Of a stretch of DNA of 64,000 nucleotides, positions 8,872 to 16,921 are shown one piece after another. Source of the DNA: an uncultured Granulicella sp. (GTDB taxonomy: Bacteria; Acidobacteriota; Terriglobia; Terriglobales; Acidobacteriaceae); the NCBI GenBank assembly GCA_903932155.1, contig CAIZFH010000196.1, positions 1 to 64,000 of the forward strand, in the 5' to 3' direction. Within the stretch, counting starts at the first letter, position 1; each line of letters starts with the position of its first letter. The notes under the pieces are model-generated. The model saw nothing but the letters and a program-made list of their open reading frames with translations. It had not been told where the DNA came from and made no database searches. The translations under genes were made by a program, and so were the position numbers.

Positions 8872-10302
8872 ATGCAGTGTGCGAAGGCATCCACCGGAAA
8901 ATACGTCAATCGGACTGTAAACGAGGAATCAATCTTGAACGGTACGGAAGAACCAGTTCGTGTGGACACGGAAGAAGCCGAATCGCCGGTCATAGAGGAG
9001 CAGCGAATTGAGGGTCGCTCCTCGCATGCATGGAGGGCTCTGCGCCATCGCAACTTCCAGCTCTTTGTCGGCGGACAGAGCATCTCGCTCATCGGCACCT
9101 GGATGACGCGCATTGCCACCGGCTGGCTGGTATACCGCCTCACCGGGTCGGCGCTTCTGTTGGGTACGATCAGCTTCGCCGGTCAGATTCCCACCTTCCT
9201 TCTAGCCCCCTTCGCCGGTGTCTGGGTGGACCGGCTCAACCGCCAAAAGGTACTGGTGTGGACGCAGACTCTGGCCATGGTACAGTCGCTTGCTCTGGCC
9301 GCGCTCACCCTCTCCGGTCGCATCACAATCCCCTGGGTGCTCGCGCTCAGCATCGTGCAGGGATTCGTCAACGCCTTCGACATGCCCGGCCGCCAGGCCT
9401 TCCTGGTACAGATGGTGGAGGACCGGCGCGACCTGGGCAACGCCATTGCCATCAACTCGTCGATGGTGAACATGGCGCGGCTCATCGGTCCGTCGCTGGC
9501 CGGAATGTTGATTGCGGTCAGCAACGAGGGCTGGTGTTTTTTGATCGACGGTATCAGTTACCTGGCCGTTATCGCGTCCCTGCTGATGATGCACGTTCAC
9601 ACCCCCACGGCTAAGCGCGCTGTCACCTCCATGCTGCACGAGCTGAAGGAGGGTTGGACATACGTCTCGCAGTTCGTCCCCATCCGCATCATTCTGTCGC
9701 TGTTCGCGGTGGTCAGCCTGATGGGCATGCCCTTCGTTGTGCTGATGCCGATCTTCGCGGCGCGCATACTGCATGGCGGCCCGCATACCTTCGGCTTTCT
9801 GATGGGGGCGATGGGATCGGGAGCGTTGGTGGGCGCGCTGCTTCTGGCTGCGCGACGCAGCGTTCTCGGCCTGGGCCGCAAGATCGCTATCTCTTCGGCG
9901 GTCTTTGGCGCAGGACTGATCGGCTTCGGGCTCTCTCACTATTTCTGGCTCTCGATTGCAATGATGCTGGTCGCGGGATTCGGCATGATGCAGGGCATGG
10001 CCTCCAGCAACACCATCATCCAGACCATCGTCAGTGAAGGTATGCGCGGGCGCGTGATGAGTTACTACACCATCGCGTTCGTGGGTATGGCGCCCTTCGG
10101 CAGCCTGTTGGCCGGAGCTATGGCGCACGCCATCGGAGCACCCTTGACAGTGATTGTGAACGGGGTCATTGTGATGCTGGGTGCGGCGTGGTTCGCCACG
10201 CGCCTGCCCGCCGTGCGCGACGCCATCCGACCCATTTATCGCGAGATGGGAATCCTGCCTATCGAAGTAGTCAGCGCAATGACCAGCGGCGGCGCAAGCT
10301 AG
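8872..10302 (+). CDS. MFS transporter, EntS/MFS_3-like
   Basis: Major facilitator superfamily efflux protein of the type related to enterobactin exporters. 476 aa: a charged N-terminal tail of about 55 residues, then about 12 hydrophobic segments. Signature pieces include WMTRIATGWLVYRLTGSA, the loop motif AGVWVDRLNRQKVLV (motif A region) and NTIIQTIVSEGMRGRVMSYY. Start choice is uncertain: ATG 8872 has no good ribosome site, whereas a TTG at 8935 has GAGGA 7 nt upstream and would remove 21 residues. Substrate cannot be told from sequence; no siderophore genes are adjacent. Confidence 0.9.
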   Translation: MQCAKASTGKYVNRTVNEESILNGTEEPVRVDTEEAESPVIEEQRIEGRSSHAWRALRHRNFQLFVGGQSISLIGTWMTRIATGWLVYRLTGSALLLGTISFAGQIPTFLLAPFAGVWVDRLNRQKVLVWTQTLAMVQSLALAALTLSGRITIPWVLALSIVQGFVNAFDMPGRQAFLVQMVEDRRDLGNAIAINSSMVNMARLIGPSLAGMLIAVSNEGWCFLIDGISYLAVIASLLMMHVHTPTAKRAVTSMLHELKEGWTYVSQFVPIRIILSLFAVVSLMGMPFVVLMPIFAARILHGGPHTFGFLMGAMGSGALVGALLLAARRSVLGLGRKIAISSAVFGAGLIGFGLSHYFWLSIAMMLVAGFGMMQGMASSNTIIQTIVSEGMRGRVMSYYTIAFVGMAPFGSLLAGAMAHAIGAPLTVIVNGVIVMLGAAWFATRLPAVRDAIRPIYREMGILPIEVVSAMTSGGAS

Positions 10303-10438
10303 GTCTCGTAGTTCTATCTAAACTTCTGCTATCCCGCTTCGCCGCATGCAAAATCGGCATCAGACAATTGTGTCCCTCGGTCGCAGCAGGCCAGGGAAGA
10401 ATCAGGCTTGCAAGCCGCGGCCAAGGGAGAGCATCACC

Positions 10439-10630
10439 ATGCACAGCAATCGCGAAGATCAGCCCGAAGAGCCGGACTTTACGCCGACCTACCAGGAGGA
10501 ATCGCATAAGCAACCTTACTGGAAGCGCGCACATCTGGATTGGCGGGTCTGGGTTGCAGCCTTCTTTATCTTCGCGGCCATTGCGGTTTATGTTTGGACC
10601 GTCGATCTTTCGATGGTGCCCCGAGTGTGA
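10439..10630 (+). CDS. Small single-pass membrane protein, 63 aa
   Basis: Hypothetical protein. From ATG 10439 (GGGAGA 8 nt upstream) it has an acidic/polar N-terminus (HSNREDQPEEPDF), an aromatic/basic stretch (YWKRAHLDWRVW) and one hydrophobic helix (VAAFFIFAAIAVYVW) near the C-terminus, ending DLSMVPRV. The layout is that of a tail-anchored or single-pass inner-membrane protein. The frame is open upstream to 10346 but the start above has the ribosome site. It is convergent with etfA, 9 bp apart. Function unknown. Confidence 0.72.
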   Translation: MHSNREDQPEEPDFTPTYQEESHKQPYWKRAHLDWRVWVAAFFIFAAIAVYVWTVDLSMVPRV

Positions 10631-10639
10631 TCGTAGACG

Positions 10640-11692
10640 CTAAGATCTGCGCGCCTGCAGCAGCTCGTTCACCTTCGCGATCACTTGAAACGCGTCGGTT
10701 ATGTAGACCACGTCGGCCTTGCCGCGTGTCCATCCGCAGTTCTGGTCCAGGCTGATGGCGCGGCGTTCTCCGACGAAGCGCCAGCCCACCACATGCGGCT
10801 CCTCGCCGTGGCAGCAGGTGGAGAGGCCCTTGGCGTGGCGCGGCGTAGCTCCCGTCTGCCCGATCTGGTTCATGTGGCTGAGGAAGGGAAGCACCGATTG
10901 CTCCTCGCCCGGCCCCTCGGCCTTCTGGTCTGCCAGCGACTTGCTGCTTCCCAGCGACGCGCCGCTGAGACGCAGAAACGCGAGGATCAGTTGGCCGGCC
11001 TCTGCGACGTGAATCTGTCCGTCGGGCTGCTTCTTGGTCCAGCCGGCCCCGGCCACAAACAGCAGCTGGGCATCCGGGCGGATGGTCTGCGCATCGCGCA
11101 TGGGCGAACGCAGTCCCTCGACCGTGGTGCGCGTAGTGGGAAGTGTGACGTCGACCGCCTCTACCTGGGCGGTGGCTGGTTCAGCGGCGAAGGCTGCATG
11201 AGTCCCCGCGTCAAGCAGCAGGAACCACGGGCGCGCCTCGCGGCTGATGGTCGCCTCGACGCGCTGGCGATAGAACCAGCGTGTCGCGTCCACGCAATCG
11301 TTGCTGGAAAGAGATGTAATGTGCGTGTCGAGAAATCCGCCCAGCCGGTGTGCCACTCCGGCGGCCACACGCACAAAGCGCGAGCTACCCGGAGCCAGAA
11401 CGATGCTCGCCTGCGCCGCGCGGCACAGGGCCTCGCATCCGGCGGCGTCCGTGGCGTAACGTGGCTGCGCAAAGGCTTCGCCCGAGACCGCGAGCAGACG
11501 TGCTCCGGGTGCGGCAACAGCTCCGGCTGCAGAGTTTGCGGCTTCTGCAGAGGCGGGACCAAGAATGCCGATGGTCAGCGCCGCGGAGAGTTGTCGTGCG
11601 AGCTCCACGCCCGCGGTCACGGCCTCCAGCGAGGCCTTGGTCAGCGCCGAGCCGCTTTCGTCCACATGTGTCAGTACGAGAATCGTCTCCAT
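10640..11692 (-). CDS. etfA: Electron transfer flavoprotein alpha-type subunit, divergent
   Basis: 350 aa, last gene of the acyl-CoA dehydrogenase/ETF operon. The N-terminal ETF domain is recognisable (METILVLTHVDESG, and CRAAQASIVLAPGSS). The C-terminal FAD domain keeps NQIGQTGATPRHAKG but the usual PDLYIA-GISGAIQH signature is absent. In its place is a Cys/His-containing stretch (LSTCCHGEEPHVVGWRF), followed by a recognisable C-terminus (ADVVYITDAFQVIAKVNEL). ATG 11692 lies 5 bp after the etfB stop; the frame is open to 11716. Role by context: accepts electrons from the dehydrogenase and passes them to the quinone oxidoreductase encoded upstream. The altered FAD signature means normal FAD binding should not be assumed. 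Confidence 0.83.
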   Translation of the reverse strand: METILVLTHVDESGSALTKASLEAVTAGVELARQLSAALTIGILGPASAEAANSAAGAVAAPGARLLAVSGEAFAQPRYATDAAGCEALCRAAQASIVLAPGSSRFVRVAAGVAHRLGGFLDTHITSLSSNDCVDATRWFYRQRVEATISREARPWFLLLDAGTHAAFAAEPATAQVEAVDVTLPTTRTTVEGLRSPMRDAQTIRPDAQLLFVAGAGWTKKQPDGQIHVAEAGQLILAFLRLSGASLGSSKSLADQKAEGPGEEQSVLPFLSHMNQIGQTGATPRHAKGLSTCCHGEEPHVVGWRFVGERRAISLDQNCGWTRGKADVVYITDAFQVIAKVNELLQARRS

Positions 11693-11697
11693 TGTGC

Positions 11698-12510
11698 TCA
11701 CTCCGCTCCGATCCATTCCACGAGTTCGCGCGCGATCTCATCGGCTGTCATATTCTTCTCGACGCGCGTCTCGCGCTGCTGCTTGGGCAGGCTCACCGAG
11801 ACGTAGCGCAGGCCATTCCCATCAAGCGCGACCGTCTTCGCCTTCTGCAATGCAGGCATGATGCCGCGCATATTCGCCATACCAGTCTGCGGATTGTTAC
11901 GCGGCTCGGCAAGATTGCCCGTCGCCCATCCCAGCACCGCGGGCGTACCCGCGCACACCGAGACCTGGTGCCTGCCGCCCTCCACGCGCTCCAGAACTTC
12001 AAACGACCCGTCCTCTCGCAGCGTGATCTGGTCGACGCCCTGAAACTGGTCCGTGATCCCCAGCCGCTCGCCCACTAGCTGTAGTGTCACGCCCGCCCCG
12101 CGCGTCGCCGACTCCCATCCGCCGAAGAGCAGCAGCCGTTCGCGATCAAAGCCGGGCAGCGCTGCAATCGCCTCGGCTAGAGCGGCCGCCGTCGAGTGCG
12201 CATCGGGAAAGCCGCCGATGGGCCCGTCGATAGGTATAAGTTCAAAGACTGCCTTTTGGCCCACCGTCATCATCACCTGCTGTAGCTTGGCCTTCGGCCC
12301 CAGGCTCACCAGCCACAGCTTGCTGCCGGGGTTCTTCGCCACCAGCTGTGCCGCCTCGTACAGCGCGCACGCGGCCCACGGATCGAGCACCGCGGGTAAC
12401 ACCATCTCATTCTTCAGCCCCGGCCCATTCGGTCCGGTCACCGGCTCCAGAGTCTGCAGCGGATCAGGTACGATCCCAGCGCAGACCACGAGTTGCAATG
12501 CTTGTGCCAT
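11698..12510 (-). CDS. etfB: Electron transfer flavoprotein beta subunit
   Basis: 270 aa, ETF beta/FixA family, normal length. Recognisable pieces are LQLVVCAGIVPDPLQTLEP, NEMVLPAVLDPWAACALYEA, LLLFGGWESATRGAGVTLQL (the nucleotide-binding loop region) and PAVLGWATGNLAEPRNN. AAGGAAAAT precedes the ATG. It is third in the operon, 42 bp after the ETF-quinone oxidoreductase gene and 5 bp before etfA. It partners EtfA as the soluble electron carrier between acyl-CoA dehydrogenase and the quinone pool. Confidence 0.92.
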   Translation of the reverse strand: MAQALQLVVCAGIVPDPLQTLEPVTGPNGPGLKNEMVLPAVLDPWAACALYEAAQLVAKNPGSKLWLVSLGPKAKLQQVMMTVGQKAVFELIPIDGPIGGFPDAHSTAAALAEAIAALPGFDRERLLLFGGWESATRGAGVTLQLVGERLGITDQFQGVDQITLREDGSFEVLERVEGGRHQVSVCAGTPAVLGWATGNLAEPRNNPQTGMANMRGIMPALQKAKTVALDGNGLRYVSVSLPKQQRETRVEKNMTADEIARELVEWIGAE

Positions 12511-12552
12511 GATTTTCCTTGCTTGAAGAAGCGTGTAAATGTTTTATGAAGG

Positions 12553-14484
12553 TCAGTTTTCCGCCGAGTGGAGTCCGCCTGCGCCGGCGCGGAAGTCGAT
12601 GTTGGTGTTCTCGCCGAAGGGCGTGTGGGCGCAGTTCCACAGGCACGCGCCGCAGTGGACACATTTCTCGCGCTCGAAGGCAATTGCGCCCTCCGCGGTT
12701 TGCGTGATGGCCTGCCCGGAGCACATGGCAACGCATGTCTTCTCCGCGCACTCGGCGCAGAGATGCGGGTCGCGGAAGACGACGTGGTCGGCGAATCCCG
12801 CCATCGCCTGCACCTTGCCGCCCATCAGCAGCGCGTCCTGTTGGGTGACGAGGAGGCGTCCGTCGAGTTCGATCTCCGGCCAGCCGCGCGCGGTCATCAG
12901 TGCATCGTGCAGCGGCCGTCCGCCGACGCGCGCATCCTCCGCCAGAAGCTCGGCCTCTAGCGCTTTTACACCCGAGACCTTGCGCGGCGAGAAGGGATGG
13001 ATCTGCTGCTGCGCCGATGGAATCGTTCCCCCCAGCGAGAGCTTTCCGTGGGTGAGTCCAGCGAGTGCCATGCCGATCATTCCCCGCACCAGCCCTCCGT
13101 GGAATCCGTTGCGCGCGTTCTTCGCCTCGTCGGCCTCGCGCTCCAGCCAGCTTGCGTGGCGTCGCGCAACATATGTGGCGAAGAGGTTCTCCTGCGTGAA
13201 GGGCTTCTCCGCGCGCAGCAGCTCCACCACCGCGTCGGCAAGCTGCACGCCGGTCGTCCACGCCTCGTCCACGCCGGAGTTGGTGAGCATATTCGTACTG
13301 CCGGAGCCTTCGCCGATGCGCGCGAATCCGTCACCGGTAAGGAATGGCTCGCCATGCTTGCCCGACTCCTGCAGCGACTTCGCGCCCCACGAACGCAGTG
13401 TGCCGTCTTTGAGATAGCGCCACAGTGCGGGGTGTTGGATGTAGTGCTGCAAATATCGATACGTTGTACGCTCGGGATCGCCCATCCACGACGGCACGAA
13501 GATGCCTACGGAGACGAGGCGGCCCGGATGCACATACAGGAAGCCGAAGATCTCCGGCTCGGGAAATCCGAAGGTGTGCCACACAGTGCCAGGCTTTAGC
13601 GGCGTATCCTCGGGCAGCTCGACCACCATTTTCATGCCCAGCGCCCACTCGTTCTGCGCGTGTCCCGGCGGCATTCCTATTCGCTGGTCGAGCGCCTGAC
13701 CCACCGCGCCCACAGGCCCATCGCCGACAACCGTCAGCGGTGCATGGACATCCATCCCTGCCATGAAACCATCTGCTGGCGCGCCTGTGCGGTCCACACC
13801 TTGATCGGCAAGGCGAATGCCTTGAACGGAATATCTCTGTTTGCCAGTTTCAGCCGCAAAGATTGGCGTACAGACTGGCGTTCCCGGCCATATCTGTACA
13901 AGGCCTGTAGCCATCAACTGCGAACCGACCCACTGGTTGAACTGGCCAATGGAGAGCAACAGTCCGCCGTGCTTATGCAGGAATCCCGGCGTCCATGCTA
14001 GCTCGAATGCGCTGTCCTTCACACCAAGCAGCCCGCCAAAGCCGCGCAGCAGCGTATCTCCCACGCGTAGCGCAAACGACCTGCGGCTGGCTCCGATGGG
14101 ATCCAGCAAATACAGCACTCGCTCCTCGGCGATCGGCGTGGCCATGGGAATCTCGGTCGCATCGAGATCAGGAAAGCTGGCGCGAATACCCCGGGCGCTG
14201 GTGACAATGCCGCTGACTCCCGCGGCAATATCGTCGGCCCGTTCGTAGCAGAGCACCTGCAGAGGCATTCCCGGAGCAACCTTGCTAGCGAATGCTGGGT
14301 CGTCGGGATGCGCGGTCCACTCACGCGTCAGCGTAGTCAGGAAGCCGCCCATCGCCGGGCCAAAACCGACGCAGGCGATGTCCACCTCCATCGTCGCGCG
14401 GTCTATAACTGGAGCCGCGGCGCTATCTGGAGCTGCGGCGCTCACTGGGGCCGTTGCGTCCGCGCCTATGGCGGGACCGCTCAT
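12553..14484 (-). CDS. ETF:quinone oxidoreductase / FixC-like flavoprotein with C-terminal ferredoxin domain
   Basis: 643 aa. A dinucleotide-binding motif (VGFGPAMGGFL, G40/G42/G46) starts the FAD domain. The middle contains the FixC/ETF-QO pattern GDGPVGAVGQALD and later RIGEGSGSTNMLTNSGVDEA. The C-terminus is a ferredoxin with eight cysteines in two quartets (C576/579/584/588 and C608/611/614/618). This matches a fused FixX-type ferredoxin better than the single four-Cys site of ETF-QO. It would oxidise ETF and reduce quinone. The ATG overlaps the acyl-CoA dehydrogenase stop by 4 bp (ATGA), so the two are translationally coupled. Either ETF-QO or a FixCX fusion fits. Confidence 0.88.
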   Translation of the reverse strand: MSGPAIGADATAPVSAAAPDSAAAPVIDRATMEVDIACVGFGPAMGGFLTTLTREWTAHPDDPAFASKVAPGMPLQVLCYERADDIAAGVSGIVTSARGIRASFPDLDATEIPMATPIAEERVLYLLDPIGASRRSFALRVGDTLLRGFGGLLGVKDSAFELAWTPGFLHKHGGLLLSIGQFNQWVGSQLMATGLVQIWPGTPVCTPIFAAETGKQRYSVQGIRLADQGVDRTGAPADGFMAGMDVHAPLTVVGDGPVGAVGQALDQRIGMPPGHAQNEWALGMKMVVELPEDTPLKPGTVWHTFGFPEPEIFGFLYVHPGRLVSVGIFVPSWMGDPERTTYRYLQHYIQHPALWRYLKDGTLRSWGAKSLQESGKHGEPFLTGDGFARIGEGSGSTNMLTNSGVDEAWTTGVQLADAVVELLRAEKPFTQENLFATYVARRHASWLEREADEAKNARNGFHGGLVRGMIGMALAGLTHGKLSLGGTIPSAQQQIHPFSPRKVSGVKALEAELLAEDARVGGRPLHDALMTARGWPEIELDGRLLVTQQDALLMGGKVQAMAGFADHVVFRDPHLCAECAEKTCVAMCSGQAITQTAEGAIAFEREKCVHCGACLWNCAHTPFGENTNIDFRAGAGGLHSAEN

Positions 14485-16694
14485 GCGGGATAGTCCAGTG
14501 CTTCTGGGATCATCACCTTGCTGAGCGTATCGGCGGCGCGGTCCTTGGCCAGGCGGCAGCCGCTGAGACAGGTGCAGAGCTTGTTCTGCATCCGTTGAAA
14601 ATCACTGGATCCGCCGCATCCCGCACAAGGTCCGGCCTTAAGCGGATGGCTGCCATCCGCTCCCACTACATCGATGGCGAAGGCGGTGATTCCTGGCATC
14701 GTCTCCTCCAGTGCTTCCAGTTCCTGCGTGGTAAAGCAGTGACTGCATCCTTCCGTGTCCCAGGCCGGATGCAGGTTGTAGCCGAAGACCAGCTCGGCCG
14801 AGATACGCGAGACCTCGCCCGCAGCGCGTGCAGCCTGCACATGAGCGAGGTCGCTGAGGAACTGAACGGTCCCCGCAAGCCCCTCGGCGGCAACCGCATC
14901 GTCTCCGCCGCGCGCCTGCAGTTCCATCACATCGAGGATCTGGCAGCGCGAGGCAAGTAGCCAACACAGCGCATCGGCCAGCGCGAAGGTCACGCCCTGG
15001 CGCTGCCCGTGATACAGCTTGTTGCCCACTGGATCGGTGGCGTTCTGCAGATGGACCAATGTCCACTGCCACATCTCCATCGCCGAGGCCAGGGTACATG
15101 CTCCCGTTCCCGGATAATCACCGGCAACCTTGCGCATCTCTGCGATCCATATACGGAACTGCGCCAGAAACACTTCGCGTGTCATGGTGATGGTCAACTG
15201 CCGCCGCTGCACCGCTTCGGGTCCCTCGTAGGTCGCCTCCAGTTGCGCGTCCATCCACTTGTTGGCCAGGAAGCCAGGGCAATCTTCGGTGATTCCATAG
15301 CCGCCCATCAGGCTTACGGCCTCGCGCATCTGATTCGCGCCAACACCTGTGTTCCACAGCTTGGTGGCTGGGCACAGAACATCGGCCACGGCATCCTTCA
15401 GCACAAAATCCACCATGGGGTCGACGGCCAACTCTTCGCGGCGCGGATCGTTGGGTGCCATACCAAGCAACGAAATTGCGCGCTGCTCACTCTCCTGCAG
15501 CGCTTTAAGCACCGCGCGCTTGCCGCTGACTCCAAGCTGCTTCATCAGCGCGTTTTTATGCTTTTCCAGCGGCTCCAGATCGTCGAAGATGCGTGCCGCG
15601 GCAAATCCCAACGACGCGGCTGCTTCGCCCGTGGCCCACACATCCACCAGCCGGTGCAGTGCGTCCTCGCGCTGCTGGATTCCCAGGTCGTAGCGCATGG
15701 TGCCGGGCTTCACTCCGGCCGCGCCGTGAAAGCGTTCGCGCTGATAGCGAATCACCGGTTCCACCGCGGACAGCAGCTTGGCCGCCGTCATCAGCCCAAC
15801 CGTGACGCGGGTGCGGCGGAAGACTGCCTCGATTACCTCGCCGTGGTTGAAGTTCGGCACGATTACGCCATCCACCACGGTGTATCCGCCCACGATACGG
15901 CTGGCCGGAACCTTTAGGTTGAAGATCGGATCGCCGGTGGACGAGAGCTGATGCACCAGCTTTTTGGTCGCCGTTCCACGATCGAATATACCCTCGTCAC
16001 CCTCCTCCAGAATCACCACGCAACTGCCCTTGATGCGCGGGTCGTCGGAGATTACAGCTGCGGTAACAAAATTGGCGAAGGCAATATTGGTGATGAAGCG
16101 GCCGCGCTTGTCCACCTGTAGCAGAGGCTCCGAGCCGTCTCGCCACTCGACGATGCGCAGCTTTCCGCTCAGGATTCCGGTATCCACGCCCACATAGGGC
16201 AGCGGCTCGGTCAGCGCGAAGGCCCCGCGCCAGGGTTTGCGGTCTTCGCCTGCCTGCGGAGGAGCGGCCAGCGTCTTATAGTGCTTTACCTGTTCGGCGG
16301 TACCGCACTCATGGATCGGTGCCAGCGCCAAAAAGCTAGCTAGACTGCCAGTCGCCGCGCCTCCATCCACCCAAGCCAGCTCAAACGCAGCAAGCGATAG
16401 CGCAAGGTTCTTTGGGCCAGTGATGAATCCGCCCTCTTCAGGTTCCATGAAGGCAGCAGTGATGCCCGCGCGATCAAAGGCCTCCATCATTTCGGCCTTC
16501 GCTGGGGTCCATTCATGGGTGTTGCGTTCGCCGGCGGCCACCATGCGCGCCACCGTCGTCCGCGCAACAGTGCGCGCCGACTGCACCAGCATCTGAAGGT
16601 CGAAACGATCCGCAAATCGCCATTGGATCTGGCGTATCGCGTCCCCGGGAAGCGTATGCATGGTCGTCACTTCTGGTACCGCAGCTGTAGCCAT
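14481..16694 (-). CDS. Acyl-CoA dehydrogenase family protein with Cys-rich C-terminal tail
   Basis: 737 aa, much longer than a standard ~380-aa acyl-CoA dehydrogenase. The core (about 60-480) shows the FAD/substrate regions GAFALTEPLPYVGVDTG, LSSTGDPIFNLKVPASRIVGG and VSLMGGYGITEDCPG. An additional helical region follows. The last 90 residues hold seven cysteines (C650, C653, C690, C693, C707, C709, C713) in CxxC/CxxC/CxC spacing, which suggests a metal or Fe-S site not normal for this family. ATG 16694 has a GAGG site upstream; the frame extends to 16796. It heads the operon with ETF-QO, etfB and etfA. The substrate is unknown. Confidence 0.88.
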   Translation of the reverse strand: MATAAVPEVTTMHTLPGDAIRQIQWRFADRFDLQMLVQSARTVARTTVARMVAAGERNTHEWTPAKAEMMEAFDRAGITAAFMEPEEGGFITGPKNLALSLAAFELAWVDGGAATGSLASFLALAPIHECGTAEQVKHYKTLAAPPQAGEDRKPWRGAFALTEPLPYVGVDTGILSGKLRIVEWRDGSEPLLQVDKRGRFITNIAFANFVTAAVISDDPRIKGSCVVILEEGDEGIFDRGTATKKLVHQLSSTGDPIFNLKVPASRIVGGYTVVDGVIVPNFNHGEVIEAVFRRTRVTVGLMTAAKLLSAVEPVIRYQRERFHGAAGVKPGTMRYDLGIQQREDALHRLVDVWATGEAAASLGFAAARIFDDLEPLEKHKNALMKQLGVSGKRAVLKALQESEQRAISLLGMAPNDPRREELAVDPMVDFVLKDAVADVLCPATKLWNTGVGANQMREAVSLMGGYGITEDCPGFLANKWMDAQLEATYEGPEAVQRRQLTITMTREVFLAQFRIWIAEMRKVAGDYPGTGACTLASAMEMWQWTLVHLQNATDPVGNKLYHGQRQGVTFALADALCWLLASRCQILDVMELQARGGDDAVAAEGLAGTVQFLSDLAHVQAARAAGEVSRISAELVFGYNLHPAWDTEGCSHCFTTQELEALEETMPGITAFAIDVVGADGSHPLKAGPCAGCGGSSDFQRMQNKLCTCLSGCRLAKDRAADTLSKVMIPEALDYPA

Positions 16695-16910
16695 TGATCG
16701 AACCTCGCGCAGTTCAACCAATTGTCTCAGGCATGGTCTAGAACGGCTTGTGACCATCATCACCAAGTCTGCCGCGCCCTCTGTAATTCGTCGCACATAG
16801 CTGCTTTCTCATACCAAAGGAACTCCCTGCGCAGCCCGTATGGGGTCTGGATGCATGAACGGAAAGGTCTGATTACTAAGGATTATTGGGGGTAGCCTCG
16901 TATTGCCGCC

Positions 16911-16916
16911 TATAAT
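16911..16916 (+). promoter_or_regulatory. Candidate -10 element of rel
   Basis: Perfect TATAAT preceded by CGCC, ending only 5 bp before the rel ATG at 16922. If used, transcription would begin at or beside the start codon, giving a leaderless mRNA. A possible -35 (TTGGGG, 16886-16891) is spaced 19 bp. The same CGCCTATAAT decamer occurs upstream of the sensor kinase (25138-25147) and the Sel1 gene (48194-48203). Confidence 0.5.
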
Positions 16917-16921
16917 AGGCT

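Noticed and set aside
9202-10128. 308-aa antisense reading frame in the MFS gene
   Set aside because: Composition is Arg/His/Gln rich with no domain; it is a high-GC shadow of the transporter.
10685-11806. 373-aa reading frame opposite etfA/etfB
   Set aside because: No ribosome site or recognisable domain; the minus-strand ETF genes explain the sequence.
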